In this document: positions 56,673 through 64,000 of the stretch, piece after piece
Numbering within the stretch: the stretch's first letter is position 1
How the letters are laid out: each line of letters begins with the position of its first letter
Assembly: GCF_047511655.1 (NCBI RefSeq)
Contig: NC_133391.1
Span: forward strand, 126,054,384-126,118,383
Direction: 5' to 3'
Source of the DNA: Castor canadensis
Lineage: Eukaryota; Chordata; Mammalia; Rodentia; Castoridae
DNA length: 64,000 nucleotides
The notes under the pieces: generated by a model
What the model saw: only the letters and a program-made list of their open reading frames with translations
Database searches by the model: none
Told to the model about the DNA's origin: nothing
Program-made: the position numbers and the translations under genes

Positions 56673-57265
56673 ATGCTTCTTTGGGAAGCTAATAAAAACT
56701 TTGGACCACTTACTCAGACAATGCTCATATACAAGCAAAATTTTGCATTCAGATTCAGATATATAGAATACTCCCTCACTCCCATGTAAAGTTTGAAACA
56801 TTAACTTTCTGTAAATCTGAGGACCCAAGTTTCAAATTCTTGCCATAGTAGCAGATAGACTATCCAACTGATGTATCTTAGAACCAAATCAAATACCTTT
56901 GTGCATGGGCTAACTCAAGAAAACACTTGTCAGTTGTCTCTCTTGGGAGACAATGGTATAAGCCTAATATCATACATACATTCTATTTCTACTTTTTATA
57001 AGTAATAAGGGTAAATCATTTGACCATAGAATATACAGAATATAAACACCTCACATATATCTATCCAATCCTCCCCCTAGAGGAAGAAAGAGGGTAGAGA
57101 TTTTTAATCATTTAAAGTCATCTACCAAATGTATGAATCTTTCAGTATTTTAGTTTCATTTTCAATTAGTTCTGTTTATTTACCAAAGGCACATTTAGTA
57201 TATTCCTTATAGCTTGTATATACCTAACAAATACTATTTCTTGTTTGACTTTCATTGGTCTGATT
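56673..57265. other. No recognised feature
   Basis: Unique AT-rich sequence. Nothing could be supported. Confidence 0.5.
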
Positions 57266-57269
57266 CAAA

Positions 57270-57345
57270 GGTTGTCCCCATAGGACAAATCCAACCTGTT
57301 TTTATTTGTAAATAAAGTTTTATTAAAAGACAGACACTTCAGTTA
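57270..57345 (+). mobile_element. hAT-type DNA transposon end fragment
   Basis: 'ggacaaatccaacctgtttt' and 'gtaaataaagttttattaaa' + 'agacagacac' match one end of a common mammalian hAT element ('ccaaatccggcc...tgtaaataaagttttattgg'). Confidence 0.6.
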
Positions 57346-58310
57346 CCAGTGTGTTGGCTGGAGTCCTTTTGCTTTACTTGAATGGAAATCACAAGTAGGC
57401 AAGAAGTAGCCCTTCTAGCCTGGTAATCCTAGGCCCTGAGTTTCAAAGATTTATGGGTGGGCTGACAGACTCAGAGGCTAATAGCATCAAACCCTGAAAA
57501 TTAGAAACTTGTGGCTCCAGATTTTAGAAGCCAGAGGCATAGCTCTTGATGCTCAGATTGGAGGTTGTTGCTCTAAGCCTTGATTGTCAGCAGCCCAGCA
57601 CTCAGCAGCAAGTGAAATCCTTGCATTTCAGCAGCAGTCAGTGCCAGCTAATGTTGCAGCTTTCAAACCTCAGTTATCAGGACCACTTGGCCTTCAAGGC
57701 TTGGCAGATTCCAGGAACTCTTACAGCAACTGTGGCCTATTGTCTCTCACCCACCATCTTCCAAATTCTACAGTCTTGGTTCTCTGCCTTCCTTTGCTTT
57801 CTCTATACTTCCACTGTCCTCCATCATCTCAGTCATCTTTGCTTCTGCTGCTGCTTCCTTTGGCCTCTTTATGAAACTCTTTATCTATACTCTCACTAGT
57901 GTTGTTGCTGCTGCTGAGGCAGTGGCTGATACCACATCCACTGCCACTCTGCTACCACTTGCACTACTTGTGCTGCCACTCCTCTTTGTGTGACTAGCTC
58001 AGCCTGCTCTACTTATAGTAAAACACAAGTAGGCAAGAAAAAAACCACTCAGGAGAAACCATGTATTCTGCCTAAGGCTGCAATACCAAGGAACAACACA
58101 GAACAGTATCTTTAGCTTACTCAAAAACTGAGCTGAGCAGCCTGGTTAGATAGCCAGAAAGGTGTGGCATGGATGAGGCATACAAATGAAGGACCGTATT
58201 TGCACCAATCACACCACAGCATTACACTAATCACAGGTCCCAGATAGGGATCAATCACAGGCCTTGCATATGGACCAATAACAAGTCTCACATTGCACTG
58301 ACTTCTTGCT
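57346..58310. other. Unidentified less AT-rich block with CCAAT-like repeats
   Basis: It is compositionally distinct: CAG/CTG-rich around 57590-57960, then four 'caatcac'-like boxes spaced 22-26 bp (58206-58280). The 16-mer 'cacaagtaggcaagaa' occurs at both 57390-57405 and 58024-58039. Overlapping open frames (57546-57899 and 57584-57874) show no recognisable protein. It may be an unrecognised LTR or an old regulatory block. Confidence 0.3.
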
Positions 58311-58315
58311 GAGTT

Positions 58316-58700
58316 ACTGTATTAGTCAGTTTTATTATCACTGTGACCAAATACCTGATTTTAGAAAAGAAAAAAAAACTTAAGGGAGGAAGGATTTACT
58401 TTAGCTCATGTTTTCAGAGATTTCAGTCCATAATCCTTGGCTCTGTCATTCTGGTACAATGGTGAGGCAGAACACCATCATGATGAGAGCATATGGAGAA
58501 GAAGACCACACACTTCATGGTGCACAAGAAGCATCAAGAGAGAGAAAGTTACTGGGGACCAGGTATAAAGGCCTGCCCCCAGTGACCTACTTCCTCCAAT
58601 TTCTCCAAAACCTCCCAAATACCACAACGAACTGGGAACCAAGCATTCAATACATGAGCCTTTTGGGGGAACACTTTGTCTCTAATCCATAAGAGATACT
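58316..58700 (-). mobile_element. MaLR-like LTR, antisense
   Basis: Plus strand: 'gtattagtcagttttattat', 'ttactttagctcatgttttc', 'agagatttcagtccataatc', 'gcctgcccccagtgacctac' and 'tgggaaccaagcattcaata' + 'catgagccttttggggg'. This is the reverse complement of the family represented in sense at 28268-28515. Confidence 0.75.
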
Positions 58701-58811
58701 GAAGAGGTGCTACCCTTCCCATCCTACCATACATGCATGCATGGAAATGTCACAGAGAAACCTATTTATCTGTATAATCAATATGAGTTAATAATTATTT
58801 TTTTAAGAGTT

Positions 58812-59140
58812 GCAGTCTATACCAACATTTTTGATGGTGCTGGGATTTTGAACTCACATGCTAGGCCAGTGCTGTGCCACTTAAGTTATACCCCAGTCCC
58901 TTTTGCTTTAGTTATTTTTCAGATAATTTCTCATGTTTTCACCTGGGCCAGCTTTGGAGTGCAATCTTCCTCCCTACATCTCCTACGCTGCTGGGATTAT
59001 AGATGTACACCCATAATTGGTGTGTTCTTTGAGATAGATTCATGCTAACTTTGTTGCTAAGACTGACCTTGAACCTTGATCCCCCATCTCCAAAGTAGTT
59101 TGTATTATAGACATCAACCACTGTGCTGGCCCCTAAATCA
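58812..59140 (-). mobile_element. Trimeric B1-B1-ID SINE, minus strand
   Basis: Inverted modules in order. ID: about 58820-58903 ('tttgaactcacatgctaggc'). B1: about 58910-59020 ('ttttcacctgggccagcttt', 'ctgctgggattatagatgta'). Second B1: about 59025-59135 ('gctaagactgaccttgaacc', 'gtttgtattatagacatcaa'). Same module order as 20919-21240 once reversed. Confidence 0.82.
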
Positions 59141-59445
59141 ACATTTTAAGTTTAAAAAAATCCTATTTGTCTGAAGAAAGGCAGATTATTTTATCCTAAA
59201 TTATGAGGTTTCATTATACATCTTTTCCTAAACCATCCAAACCCAGCTGGCACCTAGCACCCAATTTTGGTTTATACTATCCTTCAAGAAAGAGAACCAG
59301 GGTTCTTGAGAGAAATGGTACATTCTAGGAGTGAGGCAGGAAATGCACAAGATTAGCCTAGAGCAACCTGTAGTGTCAGAAGTAAAGAAGTTCTTAAAAC
59401 AAAGTTTTTAAGCCACAATAATTTGAATTTATCAATTTGAATTTA
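59141..59445. other. No recognised feature
   Basis: Unique sequence. Nothing could be supported. Confidence 0.5.
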
Positions 59446-59449
59446 ATGA

Positions 59450-60330
59450 GCCAACTGAAAGAGCTCCCAATGGCCAAACCTGAAATAATTAGAGCAACAA
59501 AATAATTAAGATAATATTGGTAATATTACCCAAAGCATAAGATAAATATACATGAGTACATATTAATGTGAATAAATGATTGTTTAAAGAGAGGAGAACA
59601 AAATGTATCCTGTAACCGGAAGCATTTTAAATAATTTATGTAAATACTCCACCCTTAAAGAGGTGGTACAGAACTCATCAGTCTTTAACTCTATGCTGCA
59701 TATGGTGACTTCCCTCCAAAGAGTATTAAAGGGGAAAGGGCAACTTTACTATGGAGTAACCCAACAAACAGTGACTCACTCAGGTGATGGAGGGTCACAC
59801 CAACAGCAAGAAATCATGTTGATGGTACATACCCTTGACATGATGTGATATTAATGGCTCTTTCTCTTTGCAGTCTTCCTCCAAGAATAGCCCAGTGTCA
59901 TCATGAGCAAAACATCAGACAAATCCAGATGAGAGACATTCTGCAAAATATTCCACCAATACTCAGAACTTCTCAAAACTGTCAAGGTCAAAAACAAGGA
60001 AAGTCTGAGCAACTATCGCAACCAAGAGGAGTTGAAACGAAGCATGACAACTAAGTACACAGTGGTGTCCTGGATAGGAACCTAGAACAGAAAAAGGGCA
60101 TCAGGGAAAAACTTTGGAAATCTGAATGAAATGTGGACATTAGTTTATAAAGTATCAACAGTGGTTCATTAACTGTGGTAAATACACTCTGGTAATGTAA
60201 GATGTTAATATCAGAGGAAATGGATGTGGTGTATACAAACCTTGCACTATCTTTGCAACTCTTCTGTATATATAAAACTGTTCTAAAATTAGGTGCTTAT
60301 TTAAACATAAAAACTTTTTCCTACAAATTA
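59450..60330 (+). mobile_element. Old L1 (L1M-type) 3' UTR
   Basis: Long ordered match to an ancient L1 3' region: 'aggtgatggagggtcacacc', 'gatgtgatattaatggctct', 'catcagacaaatccagatga', 'gtgtcctggataggaaccta', 'gatgttaatatcagaggaaa' and 'ctatctttgcaactcttctg' + 'aaaactgttctaaaa'. The short open frames inside it are by chance. Confidence 0.8.
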
Positions 60331-62880
60331 TTTTTGAAAACCCAAATGCATAGAATGATTTTTTCATATTTGAAAATGACTTCTTTTATATCTAACATCC
60401 TGGTTACCAAATACCTGAAATCTATTCTCTTGCCTTTTCCAACATTTTTTTCTTTCACTCCCTAGCAAACCATTATATGTCATTACAAAAGTTTGATTCC
60501 CACCCCCACACACTTTAGGTCTTAACTTTTCTTTCCTCTCCCTTGCAGTTAAAATCTGAAAGCTACATATTTGTACTAGCATTGATATGATTCCATAAAA
60601 ACTGACAGAAAGTGTATATCTGCAATGTCTTCATTTCTTTCTTTCAACATTAACTCTCAGCTGCTTGCTATAGACATTTACTCCTCTACTTCACCTTCTC
60701 AGTGACTTTCCAGCTGTTCCCTCCTCCTGTAGTCAGAATCCTCTCTCTTGGCTTTCTATATATACCATGTAGTGCTGAGGACCTTTATTTCTTCAAATTG
60801 CCATAAATAGAAAGGTCAATTCTCAATAATAAACACAGCTTGTGTAATGAAGGATTTTCTGGGGAAAGCAGCTGATAAAACCATCTTTTGGTGAGAACAG
60901 TGGGAAAAGAAGACCTGGCATTTGTCTTTTCTTAATCACTGAATCCCTGATATTTAGATTTTGTGGAACCTCTCTGGGACTAGGTTGAGATTACCCTCAA
61001 TTATTGACTAACTTTGGAGAAGAATAACCACATAGTTCACATTACAAATTATCAATAAAAGTTGCATTTCAGTAGTTCCTTCCTTAAACTACATACCTCT
61101 ACAAAGAGAAAGTTTCACACACAGGGTTTGTAAGCATGCACTAGAGTGAAAGAAACTGAGTGTTAATAGCTCTGGCAGCTGCTAATACAATGTGAATTGA
61201 GGGTGGATAAAATCCTTATTGACATCCAAAACCTCTCTGAGATAAAGCCACTTCCTAAAACTTCACCATTACAGTCTTAGCTTTAGCTTAAATGATTTTC
61301 CTAACCTTGGATCTGTTCCTCTTAGGGTCCTAGGGCTTTTTTAAAAAATATCAAATTTCTCTTTGGATCCAAAGAGAAATGGAGATGCACAGGATAAAAC
61401 ATCAAATGTCTTCCCTCATAATTGTAGTCATATCAGTTTAGCCCTGGTTAAAAGGGAAAACACACCCTTAGTTGCATGTGTTCAGTGGACAAAAGTCATA
61501 AAAGTTGAGAACTAGAGAAGAAAATTATAACAGAGACTGTCAGTGGTAATCACAGGCTTTGAGTCCTCTGTGATGGAGTTTGGCCTTTCGAAAGCCCCTA
61601 GCAAAACTTACAGAATTTGGGAGGAACTGAAGAAATGCCTCTTAGGTCTCCTTTAAGCTTCTCCATGAGCATAGACTTAGTAGTCAGTTACTACCTCTGT
61701 CAAGCACAGAGGTAGGATGGGATCCAGAATTGATGCTTTTGTGGGGCAAGTCCAAACATCTGGAAAGCAAATATGGTGATCCATGAAAGCAGAAAAAAAT
61801 TGGAGAGTAATGAGACCCAAGTGGCCACGGTAAGGGCAGCATGTAGACAGACTCAGGGCAGTGGGGTTCCTAGTAGAGATACCCAGAACAGGAGACTTGA
61901 AAGAAGGTACAGGAGATGTAGGAAGAAGGTATGTAATATACTATTTGAGGAACAATTAACAACTTTATCATACATAATAAAAATCACTTCTAAATGCATT
62001 TAACTCTTCACAAACTTAGGCTTCTGTTTTATCCTAAGAGGTTAATGATTTCAGACAAACAAGTCTTATTGTTCTATTCAGATTCATGTAACTATCCAAA
62101 ATGCCTTAGCAAGTTCACAGGGTAAGAATAAGGAACATAAAATCCATAATTATTACAAAAATCTTCCATGGAAAAGTTGAAAATCTTAGAACACAACTTT
62201 GTTGCAACTTTATCCAGCTTGTCCAGCACTGCCTGCATGCTAGGTTGTCTTCTTATTCTAATTTAATTAACTGACTATTATTAATATCCCCCCATAGAAA
62301 AGCAGTTGCTTTCTGATTACTTCACAACAAAGTAGAACTCATGCTCTTTTCCCTTCCCAGAGTGCCCTCCTCACCCCCTTATCTACCTACACATCTTTGG
62401 TTCTAATGAAAGTCTTACACAGGGAAGTATACACAAGAAGAAAACAATAACCTCAGCTAGAAATTTCCTCTCCTCCTATAAATTGTACCAGAAAAGTGTA
62501 TGTACCATTCCTTGAATCAATATTTACTGAGTTCCTAGTACATGCACAGAACTGCCAGAGATTTTCTTAGAAATATACATTGTATATTCCTAAAGGAGAG
62601 GATCTGAGAACTCATACAGTGAAAAAATGTGTTTAATTTGGTCTACTGCAATGTTTTCTACCTTGAGTTTGGAATTCTGTGCTCCACACACTTATTAATA
62701 ATCCATAAAACATTTTATATACTTTCTTCATTGTTATAAACCCTATATTTTCAAACTGCAAGCCACACTAAAAGTCTACAGTGCAAAGGGCCTCTCTACC
62801 CTGCCTGATGTCAGGGTCCAAGATGTTGTTGCCAGTACATCACAAGTGCTTCACATGATTGCAGCAAAGGGAGGAGCCAT
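60331..62880. other. Mostly unique, gene-free sequence
   Basis: About 2.5 kb without recognisable genes or clear repeats, apart from a perfect 26-bp palindrome (61355-61380) and an L2-like trace near 62510-62570 ('tgaatcaatatttactgagt'). Confidence 0.5.
61355..61380. repeat. Perfect 26-bp palindrome
   Basis: Two 13-base arms meet at a central GGATCC (61365-61370). The left arm is 'atttctctttgga' and the right arm its exact complement. There is no loop, so it is self-complementary. Confidence 0.97.
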
Positions 62881-62884
62881 GTAG

Positions 62885-63112
62885 AAAACAACTAGCCTTT
62901 ACTGAGGGTCTGTTGTGTGTTAAGCAGTGAGCTGAGAGCTTTGCATCAATTATTTTATTTAATCTTACAAGTCTATAAAATAAATATTGCTTTCCCTGCT
63001 TTATAAAAGAGAAAACAAACTCAAAAAGATTAATTTTTCCAAAGCTCACACAACTAATGAGTATTGAAGTTGGGATATCTCTGTCTCATATATTAAAGCT
63101 CTGGAGTATTTC
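62885..63112 (-). mobile_element. MIR SINE, antisense
   Basis: 'gcctttactgagggtctgtt', 'attttatttaatcttacaag', 'gctttataaaagagaaaaca', 'ccaaagctcacacaactaat' + 'gagtattgaagttggg' and 'aaagctctggagt' follow reverse-complement MIR. Confidence 0.85.
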
Positions 63113-63169
63113 ATTTGAAAAATGTTTCTGCTGCTTTCAAAAAGTTTAAGAACCAAAATCTATATAAGA

Positions 63170-64000
63170 AATGGTCTAGGAGGACAGGGCAAGGTGGCAG
63201 ATTATTGACATTCTTATAGCCAAGCGGTGAGCAACTACCCCAAAAAAGGAAGATCAGCAGAGTACCCCAAAAAGCACCCACGAGGTCCCATAACCAGTGA
63301 GAAGCATGCAAAGACCAAACCTATGAATTGTGAGTGTAGAAGGAAAGAAGATACAAACTAACTGCAATGACAACCTATTCAATAGAATAATAGGAGAGAA
63401 CTTCCCTAACCTCAAGAAAGAGTCACCCAGGTGCAGGAAGCTTACAGAATATCAAACCCTCAGGACAAAAAGAGAAACACCCCCACACACATCATAATAA
63501 AAAAAACTCAGCACACAGAACAAAGAAAGAATTCTGAAAGCTGGAAAAAAGGAAAGACAAGTCACATATAAAGGAAAGCCATTGGAATAACAGCATATTT
63601 CTCAACTCAAACTCTAAATGCAAGAAAGTCATGGAAAGATATAATTCAGGCCCTGAAAGAAAGCAAGTGTCAACTTAGACTAGTCTAATGAGCAAAACTA
63701 TTCTTCCTAATTGAAGGAGAAACTAAAATCTTACACAATAAGGAAAAACTTAAGGAATTTGCAACCACCAAGCCAGCACTACAGAAATAGTTAGAAGAAT
63801 TTTACATACAGAAGAAGAAACTAGAGTAAGCAGGTAGACTCAATGAAGAATAAACCCTTTTTAGCAAGCATACCAGTAAATAAGGAAAAAGTGAAACTAA
63901 ACAACAGGGAAAGAAAAATGACTGGAAACAACAGGTACCTCTCAACATTAACATGAATGTAAATGGCCTCAATGCCCCAATCAAGAGACATAGAATAGCA
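63170..64000 (+). mobile_element. L1, internally shortened, running off the right edge
   Basis: 'ggacagggcaaggtggcaga' resembles the start of an L1 5' UTR. Only about 120 bases later it is in the ORF1 C-terminal region: 'acaacctattcaatagaata', 'gagaacttccctaacctcaa', 'ttacagaatatcaaaccctc' and 'gcatatttctcaactcaaac'. The ORF1-ORF2 spacer follows, then the ORF2 start region at the edge ('catgaatgtaaatggcctca', 'atcaagagacatagaatagc'). Frames are broken. The missing part is most of the 5' UTR and the ORF1 coiled coil. Confidence 0.8.

Noticed and set aside
59603-60054. Two successive 70-80 codon frames
   Set aside because: Both fall inside an ancient L1 3' UTR-like element (59450-60330).

Overview
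This is mammalian chromosomal DNA with no protein-coding gene, RNA gene or CpG island that I can support. It is AT-rich and built largely from interspersed repeats. The repeat set points to a rodent. There are tRNA-derived ID-type SINEs (about 80 bp, 'ctcaagtggtagagcacctgcctagcaagc' type body), B1 (7SL-derived) SINEs, B1-ID fusions and L1 copies sharing a 3' end ('cattgtatgcacatatgaataaa' type). These look to me like the suborder Castorimorpha, with beaver (Castor) as best guess. That species call comes from memory of the SINE and L1 forms, not from a search.

Layout. 1-6.4 kb is mostly unique sequence with one MIR and one decayed ID SINE. 6.4-13.5 kb holds several old L1 3' fragments, one carrying a Tigger-like DNA transposon, plus an L2 fragment. 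14.1-16.9 kb is a nested cluster: an L1 ORF2/3' segment invaded by a B1-ID SINE, an antisense L1 tail and an ID SINE, two of these with exact target-site duplications. 18.6-21.4 kb has an antisense L2, another SINE-riddled L1, a B1-B1-ID trimer and a GGGA/GGAA array. 22.5-28.1 kb is the largest unit: two L1 elements facing each other, the minus-strand one reaching from its 5' end through ORF1 into ORF2, joined where both have lost their 3' ends. 28-33 kb carries LTR, L1, L2, MIR and B1 pieces and an AT-rich inverted repeat. 33-37 kb is mainly unique, with MER5A and MIR. A minus-strand L1 with a 16-bp target duplication lies at 37.3-37.9 kb. 40-43 kb has an ERVL-type LTR, a long L2 split by a SINE, and an MLT1-like LTR split by a B1-ID. 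A compound CA array of about 0.6 kb sits at 43.9-44.5 kb. 48-50 kb is a second nest, an MLT2-like LTR split by about 1.3 kb of other elements. 51.7-60.3 kb alternates LTRs, L1, L2, MER5A, B1 and a second B1-B1-ID trimer. An internally shortened L1 runs off the right edge.

All L1 reading frames seen are broken or truncated, so the window encodes no functional machinery that I can see. Its interest lies in insertion history, unusual element architecture and structure-prone DNA. Repeat family names and element edges come from memory of consensus sequences and are approximate unless a target-site duplication fixes them.
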